Of a DNA stretch of 64,000 nucleotides, positions 33,655 to 42,553 are shown piece after piece (position 1 is the first letter of the stretch; each line of letters opens with the position of its first letter). The notes below the pieces were generated by a model. It saw nothing but the letters and a program-made list of their open reading frames with translations, did no database searches and had not been told where the DNA came from. This stretch comes from JBFFZF01 sp050732695 (GTDB lineage Bacteria > Gemmatimonadota > Gemmatimonadetes > Longimicrobiales > RSA9), in NCBI GenBank assembly GCA_050732695.1, contig JBOHRL010000025.1, forward strand, positions 1 to 64,000. Direction: 5' to 3'. The position numbers and the translations under genes are program-made.

Positions 33655-34911
33655 TTACGTTGCGTGTGCCTTCTCGGACTTGAGGCGGGCCATTGCGACG
33701 ATGCCGAGCGCCGGACCGGCCGCGAGAGCACTGAACGCGGGTCCCCAGCCGAACCGGCCGGACATCTCGACGACGAGCCAGATCGTGAAGGCGGAGAGCA
33801 GGAACCCGAGTGATGTCTGAAGTGTGAGGGCGGTCCCCACGGCGTGTTGTGGAGAAACCTCGGTCACGAGTGCGGAGAATTGAGCGGAATCGGCAACCAC
33901 GGCGAAGCCCCAGATCAGTACCAGCGCGATAACGAGGCCGATGGGAGCGCTGGTCAGCCAACCGGCGATGAGTGCGCAGCTGCCGCTGACCAGCATGGCG
34001 GCGGAGGCGATGTTCTCTCGGCCGAGCCGGTCGGCCCATGCGCCGGCGATGACGGAACCCACCCCTCCCGCTGCAATCGCCGCGAAGCTGGTCAGGCTGC
34101 CAAGCGCGGCTGCGCCGGAATCGGAATAACCGTGGGAGGCCAGGAATGCATGGGCGAACAGGCTGATGGCCGTCCACATCGCATACAGCTCCCACATGTG
34201 GCCGAGATAGCCGGCGATGGCGAGACGAGTGGGCCGGTGACGGAGGACGGTTCCGACGAGGCCCCAGGAGAAAGCCCGTCGTGCGAATGGCTCGGGGCCG
34301 TCATGATACCAGAGCGTTATGAGCACAGCGCTGAGGAGCGCTCCGGCGGAGGCGCTCCATATGACGAAGCGGTAGTCGGCGCCCTGCATCGCATGAAGCA
34401 GATAGGGCATCGCCTTTCCGACCGTGAGCGCACCGACGAGAGTGCCGATGGCGAGGCCTCTGCTATGGCGGAACCACGTCGCGACCATTTTCATGGCCGG
34501 CGGGTAGACGCCAGCCAGGAAGAACCCGGTCAGGAAGCGGAGGGCCAGAGCGATCCCGTAGCCCGGTGATACGGCGACCGAGGCATTGGCGATAGCGGCG
34601 GTGACGGCAGAGACCGCGAAGTAGTGTCGTGCCGGGAGGACGTCGGCGAGGTTCAGGACAGCGGCGGTGGCGGTGCCGGCGACGAAGCCGAGCAGGACGA
34701 CGGTGGTGAGCCAGCTGGCCTGACCGGTTTCGAGGCCCCACAGCGCTTGAAGTTGTGGGGCGACGGCGCTCGCCGTGAACCACAATGACATACCGAGGAG
34801 TTCGGCGGTGGCGAGAAGAGCGAGAATCGTCCACCGTTTCGATACAGGAGTGGACTCGGGTGCGGACAGATTTCCTGCCGGCGATGGTTCGCCGGCCGGC
34901 CGTGAGTTCAT
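33655..34911 (-). CDS. Major facilitator superfamily transporter
   Basis: A 418-residue inner-membrane protein with 12 predicted helices. After a polar 25-residue N-terminus the first helix is ILALLATAELLGMSLWFTASAV, a start typical of nitrate/cyanate-like or drug-resistance MFS carriers. The charged intracellular loop (ATWFRHSRGLAIGTLVGAL) and the mid-protein second motif (AGAWADRLGRENIASA) are intact. Substrate unknown. Downstream of its stop lie the 61-base repeats; no regulator is adjacent. Confidence 0.88.
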   Translation of the reverse strand: MNSRPAGEPSPAGNLSAPESTPVSKRWTILALLATAELLGMSLWFTASAVAPQLQALWGLETGQASWLTTVVLLGFVAGTATAAVLNLADVLPARHYFAVSAVTAAIANASVAVSPGYGIALALRFLTGFFLAGVYPPAMKMVATWFRHSRGLAIGTLVGALTVGKAMPYLLHAMQGADYRFVIWSASAGALLSAVLITLWYHDGPEPFARRAFSWGLVGTVLRHRPTRLAIAGYLGHMWELYAMWTAISLFAHAFLASHGYSDSGAAALGSLTSFAAIAAGGVGSVIAGAWADRLGRENIASAAMLVSGSCALIAGWLTSAPIGLVIALVLIWGFAVVADSAQFSALVTEVSPQHAVGTALTLQTSLGFLLSAFTIWLVVEMSGRFGWGPAFSALAAGPALGIVAMARLKSEKAHAT

Positions 34912-35006
34912 TCAAGTATCATCCGGACAATGAGTTAGGGGGAATTGACCGCCCCGGAACGGACCTTGCTTAGGAGATGGTAACGAATCATGGGAAAGGA
35001 GGCACC

Positions 35007-35297
35007 ATGAAGGAGAAGCAAGGTTCGGAATCGACCGCCGGCTACACGGCGCTTGAAGGATTGTCGTTGACCCTCGGCTATCTGGATGATCCGTCGAGCA
35101 TCGACTGTCCGAGCTGTGGTCCCGGTCGGATCGAGGTTCTGGCATACGTCGACCCGACGGCGCTATCGGCCGGGACGATCCACCACATTGACCCGGACGA
35201 GGACTATTCGGTTCTGCTTCGCTGTCACGGCTGCGAGCGATCGGCCGCGCTGCATCTGACCTATCGCGAGCGACGGGAAAACCGGGAAGCCGCCTGA
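35007..35297 (+). CDS. Small zinc-ribbon-like protein, unknown
   Basis: A 96-residue protein with two CxxC pairs (DCPSCGPG near residue 34 and RCHGCERS near residue 72), a spacing suited to one zinc site. No membrane segment or signal. The start at ATG 35007 is decided by a strong AAAGGAGG seven bases upstream; an ATG 30 bases earlier lacks one. It has its own terminator beginning at its last codons, so it is a single-gene transcript, divergent from the MFS gene. The family is not recognised. Confidence 0.72.
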   Translation: MKEKQGSESTAGYTALEGLSLTLGYLDDPSSIDCPSCGPGRIEVLAYVDPTALSAGTIHHIDPDEDYSVLLRCHGCERSAALHLTYRERRENREAA

Positions 35298-35312
35298 TCG
35301 AGGGCGGCTTCC
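35285..35312 (+). terminator. Intrinsic terminator-like hairpin
   Basis: GGAAGCCGCC (35285-35294) pairs perfectly over ten bases with GGCGGCTTCC (35303-35312), with an eight-base loop holding the stop codon of the small zinc protein. The following TCGTTTAC is only weakly T-rich, so termination may be partial. Confidence 0.6.
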
Positions 35313-35346
35313 TCGTTTACATCTCCCAAACCAATCGAAACGCCTC

Positions 35347-35388
35347 GGACCCTGAGCGGGTATGAATCCGCTCCCCTTCAGGGGGTCC
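35347..35388 (+). other. Nested stem-loop in the intergenic region
   Basis: An outer stem GGACCCT/AGGGGGTCC with one bulge encloses an inner stem GAGCGG/CCGCTC around GTATGAAT. It lies about 120 bases upstream of the next gene. It is too structured to ignore but matches no RNA family I know; it could be a second terminator or a leader element. The remainder of 35298-35510 holds nothing else I can name. Confidence 0.35.
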
Positions 35389-35510
35389 CTGCATTTTGAG
35401 GACTGACACCGTTTGGCGTTTCAGGTCCGGCCCGACCTCTTTTTTTCTGACCTGCCCGACCTGGCTCGTGGCGTTGCCTGTGGCTTGCCGGTTTTCCTAC
35501 CTTTCAGGAA

Positions 35511-35792
35511 ATGAGCAAATTCGCGAAAGGCAGATCCTGGCTCGAACATCGGCTGTCGAGCGAGCTGGACGTCGGCGGCCGGCAGTACACGGTGAATCTG
35601 ATCGCGCGCAAGGGCACCGGCGTGCAGGGCTTCCGTGTGACCGTGGTGTACCTGCCGCACGAGACGGGGGACACGATCGAGGTCGATCTGCCGAATGCGC
35701 CGACAACGGCGGACGTCCATCGCATGTCTCGCGAGCTGGCGGAGGAGCCGGGCCGCCTTGCCGACATGCTGAAGGAGGCCATGCCACGGTGA
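35511..35792 (+). CDS. Conserved-looking small protein, unknown
   Basis: A 93-residue mixed alpha/beta protein with no signal: strands YTVNLIARKGTG and FRVTVVYLPHETGD, then a helical end RMSRELAEEPGRLADMLKEA. Its stop overlaps the GTG start of the SirB1-like gene (GTGA), so the two are translationally coupled. I do not recognise the family; coupling suggests a role with its neighbour. Confidence 0.65.
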   Translation: MSKFAKGRSWLEHRLSSELDVGGRQYTVNLIARKGTGVQGFRVTVVYLPHETGDTIEVDLPNAPTTADVHRMSRELAEEPGRLADMLKEAMPR

Positions 35793-36616
35793 CCGTGCCG
35801 GCACCGACGCCGCGGTCGCGTTTTGCCGCGCTGCTCTCCTCGACCGGGCAGGACCTCGATCTTGCACTCGCCGCGCTGCTCGTCGCGGCGGAGGAGTACC
35901 CTCAGCTCGCGCCCGAGCTGTACCTGCGCCGCCTGGATCTGCTTTCGGAGCGCGTGCATGACCGTCTTTCAGATGAGACTGCACCGCTCGTCGTGTTGCA
36001 GGAGATGACCCGCGTCCTGTTCGAGGAAGAGGGATTCCGCGGGAATACAGAAGCATACTACGACCCGCGCAACTCGTTTCTGAACGATGTCCTGGACCGC
36101 CGTCTCGGGATTCCGCTCACACTGAGTCTCGTTTACATGGAAGTTGGCTGGCGGCTCGGCCTGCCACTGCACGGGATCAACTTTCCGGGCCATTTCCTCG
36201 TCGAGTACGATGGCTCGGCGCTCCGACTCCTCATCGATCCGTTCCAGCATGGCGAGATCCGTTTCGAGGACCAGGCGCAGGAGCTGCTCGATCGCGTTTA
36301 CGGCGGCGCGGTCCGCCTCCAGCCAGAATACCTGCGCCGTGCGACGCGGCGCGACATCATTGCGCGATTGCTTTCCAATCTGAAGTCGGTTTACCTCAAT
36401 GCGCGGCAGGATGCGCGCGCTCTCTCCGTCATCGAACGCATCATGCTTGTGCGGCCGTCCGCGAAAGAGGAGTTGCGCGACCGCGGCATGGTGCTCGCCC
36501 GCGTGGGCCGCGTCGACGAGGCGCTGATCGACCTGCGCACCTACCTCAGTGCCACGCCCGACGCGCCCGATGCACAGCGGGTTCGTCTGCTGATCGATGA
36601 ACTCGAACGCAGCTGA
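35789..36616 (+). CDS. SirB1/transglutaminase-like protein with TPR tail
   Basis: A 275-residue cytoplasmic protein of the SirB1 N-terminal (transglutaminase-like core) family. The block YYDPRNSFLNDVLDRRLGIPLTL and then GLPLHGINFPGHFLVEY, FIDPF-type LLIDPFQHG, are diagnostic. The last 70 residues form tetratricopeptide-like helices (LSVIERIMLVRPSAKEELRDRG). The GTG start at 35789 is set by overlap with the upstream stop and by GGAGG before it. Function in bacteria is not settled; family members lack a clear catalytic triad. Confidence 0.85.
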   Translation: MTVPAPTPRSRFAALLSSTGQDLDLALAALLVAAEEYPQLAPELYLRRLDLLSERVHDRLSDETAPLVVLQEMTRVLFEEEGFRGNTEAYYDPRNSFLNDVLDRRLGIPLTLSLVYMEVGWRLGLPLHGINFPGHFLVEYDGSALRLLIDPFQHGEIRFEDQAQELLDRVYGGAVRLQPEYLRRATRRDIIARLLSNLKSVYLNARQDARALSVIERIMLVRPSAKEELRDRGMVLARVGRVDEALIDLRTYLSATPDAPDAQRVRLLIDELERS

Positions 36617-37631
36617 CACGCGCGAATGGGCCCTCACGGCCGAGGGCCGCACCGAATACGATGCCGCGCTGAGCGCGTGCGTGGTCGCGGACCGCGCGGA
36701 CCGGGCCATCCTGCGGGTGTACGGCCGCGACCCTGTTGGCATGGTGCACAACCTTGTCACGAATGATGTAGCCGGCACAGGCGTAGATGGCGCGACGTAC
36801 GCGGCGCTGCTCACACCGAAGGGGCGAATGGTCGCTGACCTGCGCATCATCCGCAGACAGCATGACCTGCTGCTCGAGTGCGATGCCGGCGCGCGCACCG
36901 CGTTGCTCGACACCTGGAAGCGTTCCGTGCCGCCGCTCTTCGCGCGCGTTGAGGATGTCAGCGATCGGCTTGCCGTCCTCGGCGTGTACGGGCCAGCTGC
37001 TGCCGCCACGCTTTCGACCGTGTTGGCCGAACCGGTCGCCGCGGATGCACCCGAGCTGGATCTTCTGATTCGCCACTTCACGGACCACGAAGTCATGGTG
37101 CTCGCAACGCGCGACAATGCGGCCAGCGGGTTCGACGTCATCGTATCATGCGATGCACGCGATGCCCTCCGCTCGGCTCTCGAATCAGCAGGCGCCCGGC
37201 CGATCCGCCACGCCACGCTCGAGGTATTGCGGATCGAAGCGGGCCGGCCCGGCTGGGGCACCGAGCTGGACCCGGACGTGATCCCGCTCGAGGCAGGTCT
37301 GCTCGAACGAGCCATAAGCACCACGAAAGGGTGCTACACCGGACAGGAAGTCATCATCCGCATTCTGCACCGCGGCCATGTGAACCGCCACTTGCGTGGC
37401 GTGCTGCTTGGCGATGCACCAGCGCCGCCCCGCGGGACGCCACTGCACCGGCCCGGCGAGGAAAAGGTGGTCGGCAACATCACGAGCGCCGTCTGGTCAC
37501 CCGCATTTCGGCAATCGATCGGTCTCGCCTTCGTACGGCGTGAGGTCGTGCCCCCGGCCACGTTGAGAATCGGCTCACCGGACGGCGCGAACGCACACGT
37601 CGTTGTTCTGCCCTTCGAGATGCATTCGTGA
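36597..37631 (+). CDS. ygfZ: YgfZ/GcvT-like folate-binding protein
   Basis: A 344-residue protein of the YgfZ family, tetrahydrofolate-dependent helpers in iron-sulfur cluster assembly. The diagnostic K-G-C-Y-x-G-Q motif is present as TKGCYTGQEVI. The aminomethyltransferase-like folate domain (VYGRDPVGMVHNLVTNDVAG, LTPKGRMVADLRI) precedes it, and a C-terminal GcvT barrel follows. The start overlaps the SirB1-like gene by 20 bases. Iron-sulfur clients in this window include IspH. Confidence 0.9.
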   Translation: MNSNAADTREWALTAEGRTEYDAALSACVVADRADRAILRVYGRDPVGMVHNLVTNDVAGTGVDGATYAALLTPKGRMVADLRIIRRQHDLLLECDAGARTALLDTWKRSVPPLFARVEDVSDRLAVLGVYGPAAAATLSTVLAEPVAADAPELDLLIRHFTDHEVMVLATRDNAASGFDVIVSCDARDALRSALESAGARPIRHATLEVLRIEAGRPGWGTELDPDVIPLEAGLLERAISTTKGCYTGQEVIIRILHRGHVNRHLRGVLLGDAPAPPRGTPLHRPGEEKVVGNITSAVWSPAFRQSIGLAFVRREVVPPATLRIGSPDGANAHVVVLPFEMHS

Positions 37632-37668
37632 GTGACCAGATCGTTACCCGGTTCCGGGATCGCGCCCG

Positions 37669-38895
37669 ATGACTGAGACAGGACGCGCCAGGCTGCGGGG
37701 CTCCATTGGACCGGGCGCGATTGTCGTCGCCGCGTTCATCGGGCCCGGCACGGTCACAACTGCCACGCTTGCGGGCGCAAACTACGGCTACGTCCTGCTG
37801 TGGGCTCTCACGTTCTCCATTGTTGCGACGATCGTCCTCCAGGAGATGTCTGCGCGACTTGGACTCGTAACACGCGATGGCCTCGGCGAAGCGATTCGTG
37901 AACGTTTCTCGCCGGGGCTCCGCCGCATCCTTGCCGTCTCGCTCGTCATTGCCGCCATCACGTTCGGCAACGCCGCCTACGAAACCGGCAACCTGCTCGG
38001 CTCTGCCCTCGGCCTTGCCGGCATCGCGGGCGGCAACATCCGCATCTGGGCGGTCGTGTTCGGCATCATCGGCTTCGCCCTGCTCTGGACCGGGCGCTAC
38101 CGCGCCATCGAAGGCTTCATGATTGCGATGGTCGTACTCATGTCCGTGGTCTTCCTCGCGACCGCCCTCACACTGCGGCCACCCGCTGCCGACGTGCTGC
38201 GCGGCATGTTCCTGCCCCGCTTGCCTGCCGATGGCCGTGCCCTCATCGTGACCGTCGGTCTGATCGGGACAACCGTCGTGCCTTACAACCTGTTCCTGCA
38301 CGCTGCGGCCGTGCGCGAAAAATGGCATGACGTCGGAGCCCTCCGGCTCGCTCGCACCGATCTCGTCATCGCCATGGTCCTCGGCGGCATCGTCAGCATG
38401 GCCATCATCGCAACGTCCGCCGCGGCTCTCGCAGGAACCGGCACCCCCATCACCAGTGCTTCGGACATGGCCGCACAGCTCGAACCGCTGCTCGGCGCAT
38501 GGGCCCGCGTCTTCTTCGCCGCCGGCCTCCTCGCCGCCGGCTTCACGTCCACCATCACCGCCCCGCTCGCCGCCGCCTATGCGACCGCCGGCGCCCTCGG
38601 CTGGCCCCGCGACCTGCGCGCTCCGCGCTTCCGCGCCGTCTGGATCCTCGTCCTCGCGACTGGCGTCGCCTTTTCAGCTGCCGGCGTTCGGCCGGTACCC
38701 GCGATCCTGTTCGCCCAGGTCGCTAACGGCGTGTTACTTCCCGGCGTCGCCATCTTCCTGCTCCTCGCCGTCAACGATCGCAGACGCATGGGCGAGTACG
38801 CGAACAGCACGATCGCGAATGTTTTTGGCGTTGCGGTCGTGCTGGTCACGATCTTCCTCGGCGGGTGGACCATCTACCGCGCTCTCGGCGGCTGA
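37669..38895 (+). CDS. Nramp-family transporter with altered metal-site motifs
   Basis: A 408-residue inner-membrane protein with about 11 helices and Nramp topology. The TM1 metal motif, DPGN in MntH, reads GPGT (residues 25-28), and the TM6 MPHN motif reads VPYN (204-207). The aspartate, asparagine and methionine that coordinate Mn/Fe are therefore all replaced. Related GPG-type Nramp proteins occur in several environmental phyla, and other Nramp branches with changed residues carry Mg or Al. It is very probably a metal or cation carrier, but manganese specificity should not be assumed. Confidence 0.87.
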   Translation: MTETGRARLRGSIGPGAIVVAAFIGPGTVTTATLAGANYGYVLLWALTFSIVATIVLQEMSARLGLVTRDGLGEAIRERFSPGLRRILAVSLVIAAITFGNAAYETGNLLGSALGLAGIAGGNIRIWAVVFGIIGFALLWTGRYRAIEGFMIAMVVLMSVVFLATALTLRPPAADVLRGMFLPRLPADGRALIVTVGLIGTTVVPYNLFLHAAAVREKWHDVGALRLARTDLVIAMVLGGIVSMAIIATSAAALAGTGTPITSASDMAAQLEPLLGAWARVFFAAGLLAAGFTSTITAPLAAAYATAGALGWPRDLRAPRFRAVWILVLATGVAFSAAGVRPVPAILFAQVANGVLLPGVAIFLLLAVNDRRRMGEYANSTIANVFGVAVVLVTIFLGGWTIYRALGG

Positions 38896-38957
38896 TCGCG
38901 TTTTCACATTGCCGCGCCCCGGCCCGACACTCATCTTCGTCGTGGATGGGAGGGACG

Positions 38958-39227
38958 ATGGCTGAATCCGCGGAGCGCGAAGCGCGCCGGGCGCTGGCCC
39001 GGTTGCGCCGCGCCATCGAGAAGGCGACCAACGAGTTGCGTGCAACGCATGGTGCATTGCGGCATGCTGAAGGCGACGACTTCCCGGCCAGTGAATTCGA
39101 TCAGACTGCCGCGCATCTCGACGCGGTGACCACGTTCATTGATGAACAGGCAGAACGTCTCGAGGAGAAGATCCTGCATTCGGGTGGCCTCGAACCGGGG
39201 CGGATCCGGCGAACGGGTGGTGCATGA
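38958..39227 (+). CDS. Small coiled-coil protein, unknown
   Basis: An 89-residue, mostly helical, charged protein (AESAEREARRALARLRRAIE, then DAVTTFIDEQAERLEEKIL), likely a coiled coil. ATG 38958 has GGGAGGG at the right distance, which decides the start. Its stop overlaps the next start (ATGA), so it is co-translated with the gamma-glutamylcyclotransferase-like gene. No family recognised. Confidence 0.68.
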   Translation: MAESAEREARRALARLRRAIEKATNELRATHGALRHAEGDDFPASEFDQTAAHLDAVTTFIDEQAERLEEKILHSGGLEPGRIRRTGGA

Positions 39228-39634
39228 AAGAGGAGCATGTGTACCCAACGGACGCTCCTGGGGATGCGCACTTCCACCTGTTCGTCTATGGCACGTTGCG
39301 CACAGGGGGAGAATCGAACCATCGTCTCGAAGAGTGCGAGTTCGTGCGGACTGCGGCGGTCGATGGGACGCTGTATGATATTGATGGCCAGCATCCGGTG
39401 TTGATGCTGTATGGCGGGACGCGGATCGAGGGCGAGATCTGGCGCTGTCCCGCCGGCCAGCTTGTCCCGCTGGATGCGTTTGAAGGTGTGGACCGCGGGC
39501 TGTTCCGCCGTGTCGGCGTCCTGGTCGATGGTACGCCGTGCTGGACGTACGTCGCCGGGCCTGCGTTCGCGCACAAGCTCACTCCTGACCGCCGCATCCC
39601 GTCGGGCCGGTGGCCGGCGGCCATGCATGGCTGA
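39224..39634 (+). CDS. Gamma-glutamylcyclotransferase-like (AIG2/GGCT fold) protein
   Basis: A 136-residue GGCT-fold protein. The substrate loop FVYGTLRTGG is the family signature, and LDAFEGVDRGLFRR carries the glutamate used as general base. Such enzymes release 5-oxoproline from gamma-glutamyl compounds. It is coupled to the coiled-coil gene upstream and ends eight bases before the exported D-aminoacylase gene, suggesting shared handling of amino-acid derivatives. Confidence 0.83.
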   Translation: MKEEHVYPTDAPGDAHFHLFVYGTLRTGGESNHRLEECEFVRTAAVDGTLYDIDGQHPVLMLYGGTRIEGEIWRCPAGQLVPLDAFEGVDRGLFRRVGVLVDGTPCWTYVAGPAFAHKLTPDRRIPSGRWPAAMHG

Positions 39635-39642
39635 GGTCGCCC

Positions 39643-41388
39643 GTGTCTGAATCCGTCGATCGTCGCGAGTTCCTCCGCACTGCTGCTGGCGCTGCGATCC
39701 TCCTGCCAGCCGGTGGTACGGGCGCGTTCGTTTCGGGAACACCGGCCGCGTGGTCCGCGACGTCAACGCTCACGACGTCTGCCTCGCCCGTCCGACATCG
39801 GGCCGAACTGCTGCTCCGTAATGCTGAAGTATACGATGGCTCCGGCGGTCGCCCGCTCGAGGCGGACGTCCTCGTTTCCGGCGATCGCATCATGCGCGTT
39901 GGCCCCGGGCTTCAGGCATCCGGTGCCGAGGAAATCGACCTCGAGGGCCTCGCCCTCGCACCCGGCTTCATCGATATCCACTCGCACACGGACACCGAGC
40001 TTTTCGAGCATCCGCGCGCGGAGAGCATGATCCGTCAGGGCGTCACCACGGAAGTCTGCGGCCAGGATGGCGGATCGGTCGCGCCGTCAGCGCTGGAACG
40101 GACGGCGAGGTTACGCACCGAGTACGCGGCGCTGGGCTTCGAAGTCGACATGTCCACGCTGGGCGGCTTCTTCAAGGCAATCGACACGCACCGCCCGGCG
40201 CTCAACGTCGCGAGCATGGTCGGGGCCGGGACTCTCCGCGGCCTTGTCATTGGCGATGACGACCGGCCGGCAACCGATCAGGAAATCAGCCGGATGGTCG
40301 AACACGTGCGCCAGGCGATAGCGGACGGGGCGTGCGGCCTGTCGAGCGGACTCGAGTACGTGCCGGGCGGCTTTGCCTCCGCGCAGGAACTGGCGGCGCT
40401 GGCCGCCCCGCTTCATGGTACCGGGTTGCCCTACGCATCTCACATGCGAAACGAGGACGATCGGCTGCTTGCCGCGATCGAGGAAGCTCTGTTCGTCGGG
40501 CAGACCGCCGGGGTTCCCGTCCAGATCTCGCATCTCAAGGTCCAGGGCGGTCGCAACTGGTGGAAGGCCGATGTCGTGTTCGAGCTGATCGAGAGGGCGA
40601 GGGCGGCCGGCACCGACGTTCACTTCGATCGCTATCCGTACATCGCGTACAGCACTGGCCTGTCGAATCTCTTCCCGCTGTGGGCCCGCGATGGCGGGAA
40701 TGCCGCGTTTCTGGCCCGCCTGCGCGATGCTGCGACGCTGCCCCGGATCGAGGCGGCTGTCCGCGACAAGATCGACCAGCTGGGCTCATGGGACGCGGTG
40801 CAGATCACGTCCACGTCGAATGATGACGTGGCCTGGGCCCGCGGGCAGCGACTCGGCCGGCTGGCCGAACAGCGCGGCCGCGAGCCGTGGCCGCTCCTGC
40901 TCGAGATCATGTTCGCGGACGGGGCCCGTTCCGGCATGGTCGGTTTCGGCATGAGCGAAGAAAACACGGAGCGCGTACTTGCCCACCCCCTCGGCATGAT
41001 CTGCTCGGACGGCAGTGCGCTCGCGACGGAGGGCCCGCTCGCGAGCGGGTCGCCCCACCCGCGCAACTTCGGCACCTTCCCGCGCGTCCTCGGCCATTAC
41101 GTCCGCGACCGCCGGGTGATGCCGCTCGAGACGGCGATCCACAAGATGACCGGCATGCCAGCAGCCAAGCTCCGGCTGCCCGGGCGTGGCGCCATCCGCG
41201 AGGGCGCCTTCGCCGATCTCGTCGCCTTCGACCCCGGCACGGTCGCCGACCGCGCGACCTTCGAACGACCTCACCAGTATCCCGTCGGGATCCCCTGGGT
41301 CATCGTGAACGGCGAAGTCGTGATCCGTGCCGGCGAGCACACGGACGCGCGGGCCGGGCGAGTCCTCCGTCCCGACCACAACCGCTGA
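39643..41388 (+). CDS. N-acyl-D-amino-acid deacylase (D-aminoacylase), exported
   Basis: A 581-residue amidohydrolase. The N-terminus has a Tat-like signal (DRREFLRTAAGAAILLPAG). Metal-site marks are IDIHSHTDTELF (HxH), EVCGQDGGSVAP with the bridging cysteine of D-aminoacylases, SHLKVQGG (H), and GSDGSAL-type CSDGSALAT with the catalytic aspartate. The end (FADLVAFDPGTVAD) is classic. It would release D-amino acids from N-acyl forms in the periplasm. GTG 39643 is preferred, with GAGG upstream, over an ATG 33 bases earlier inside the preceding gene. Confidence 0.9.
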   Translation: MSESVDRREFLRTAAGAAILLPAGGTGAFVSGTPAAWSATSTLTTSASPVRHRAELLLRNAEVYDGSGGRPLEADVLVSGDRIMRVGPGLQASGAEEIDLEGLALAPGFIDIHSHTDTELFEHPRAESMIRQGVTTEVCGQDGGSVAPSALERTARLRTEYAALGFEVDMSTLGGFFKAIDTHRPALNVASMVGAGTLRGLVIGDDDRPATDQEISRMVEHVRQAIADGACGLSSGLEYVPGGFASAQELAALAAPLHGTGLPYASHMRNEDDRLLAAIEEALFVGQTAGVPVQISHLKVQGGRNWWKADVVFELIERARAAGTDVHFDRYPYIAYSTGLSNLFPLWARDGGNAAFLARLRDAATLPRIEAAVRDKIDQLGSWDAVQITSTSNDDVAWARGQRLGRLAEQRGREPWPLLLEIMFADGARSGMVGFGMSEENTERVLAHPLGMICSDGSALATEGPLASGSPHPRNFGTFPRVLGHYVRDRRVMPLETAIHKMTGMPAAKLRLPGRGAIREGAFADLVAFDPGTVADRATFERPHQYPVGIPWVIVNGEVVIRAGEHTDARAGRVLRPDHNR

Positions 41389-41418
41389 TTCTTCGTTAAC
41401 ACGCGGATAACGGATTGC

Positions 41419-41448
41419 TTGCGCCGGACGGCGAGGCCTGCCTACTAT
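41419..41448 (+). promoter_or_regulatory. Candidate sigma-70-like promoter for the ABC exporter
   Basis: TTGCGC (41419-41424) and TACTAT (41443-41448) are separated by 18 bases. They precede the ABC genes by about 150 bases in a 208-base intergenic region. Both hexamers are weak matches, so this is tentative. Confidence 0.3.
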
Positions 41449-41596
41449 GCGAGCGAGGGCACGGATCGTCCGCGCCTTTCGCCAAGCAGAATCCGTCCGC
41501 ACGCAGGATCCAGCGCGCCGACTCTGGACACGTTGACGCGCGTCCCGGCTGGCAGCACCCTGACCATCACCATTCACCACAGCGCGGCCGGAGCTG

Positions 41597-42553
41597 ATGG
41601 ACCATACCCTCCTGCTCGACAGTGTTACGAAACGTTACTCGACGACGACGGCGGTCGACGATCTGTCGCTCGCCGTCCCGGCAGGCTCGATCTACGGGAT
41701 CCTCGGCCCCAATGGCGCCGGCAAGAGCACGACGCTGCGCATGGTGATGAACATCATCACGCCGGACCGCGGCTCGATCTCGCTGCTTGGCGCCGATCCA
41801 CGGACCGATCGCACCATCCTCCGCCGCGTCGGCTATCTGCCTGAAGAGCGCGGCCTGTACAGGAAGATGAAAGTCCTTGATGTGATCGTCTTCTTCGCCC
41901 AACTGAAGGGAATGGACAGAAAGACGGCGAGGGCGGAAGCGCGCACGTGGCTCGAGCGCATGGACCTTGGCAAGTGGGCCGGCTCGAAGGTCGAGGCACT
42001 GTCGAAAGGGATGCAGCAGAAAGTCCAGTTCATTGCCACCGTCCTGTTCCAACCCGACGTCCTGATCCTCGATGAACCGCAGTCCGGCCTCGATCCGGTG
42101 AATCAGGAAGTCCTGCGTGATACGATTCTCTCTGCGCGCGACCAGGGCCGCACGGTCGTCCTGAGCACACACAACATGAGTCAGGCCGAAGCGATGTGTG
42201 AGTTCGTCTGCATCATCGCGGGCGGCCGCAAGATCGTGGACGGCCGCGTCCGCGACATCCGGCGCGAGCATCGCGGCGCCTTCTTTCTGCTCGAGTTCGA
42301 TGCGCCCTCCGCGCAGGTCGATCGCTACATGCAGACCTCGCCGCAGTTCCGCAAACGATCACGCAACGGGTCGCGCTGGGAAGTCGAGCTGATGCCTGGT
42401 GTCGATGCGCGCGCAGTCGTTCTCCAGGCAGCCGATCTCGATGTTCCGCTGGCCCGCTTCGAACACGTCGAACCATCGCTTCACGAGATCTTCGTCGATC
42501 ATGTGACCCGCGTAGCGAGTGCCGGTCGAAACGGTGAGGGCGCCGATGCGTGA
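41597..42553 (+). CDS. ABC transporter ATP-binding protein (NatA-like)
   Basis: A 318-residue ATPase. Walker A GPNGAGKST (about 36-44), signature LSKGMQQK, Walker B LILDEPQSGLDP and the switch histidine in LSTHNMSQAE are intact. The DUF4162-like C-terminal extension (FFLLEFDAPSAQVD onward) is found in NatA/YhaQ-type exporters. It pairs with the permease, whose ATG lies eight bases inside its 3' end. Confidence 0.93.
   Translation: MDHTLLLDSVTKRYSTTTAVDDLSLAVPAGSIYGILGPNGAGKSTTLRMVMNIITPDRGSISLLGADPRTDRTILRRVGYLPEERGLYRKMKVLDVIVFFAQLKGMDRKTARAEARTWLERMDLGKWAGSKVEALSKGMQQKVQFIATVLFQPDVLILDEPQSGLDPVNQEVLRDTILSARDQGRTVVLSTHNMSQAEAMCEFVCIIAGGRKIVDGRVRDIRREHRGAFFLLEFDAPSAQVDRYMQTSPQFRKRSRNGSRWEVELMPGVDARAVVLQAADLDVPLARFEHVEPSLHEIFVDHVTRVASAGRNGEGADA

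Noticed and set aside
39300..39320. tRNA-like GAGAATCGAACC motif
   Set aside because: It is inside the gamma-glutamylcyclotransferase-like gene and no cloverleaf can be drawn around it.
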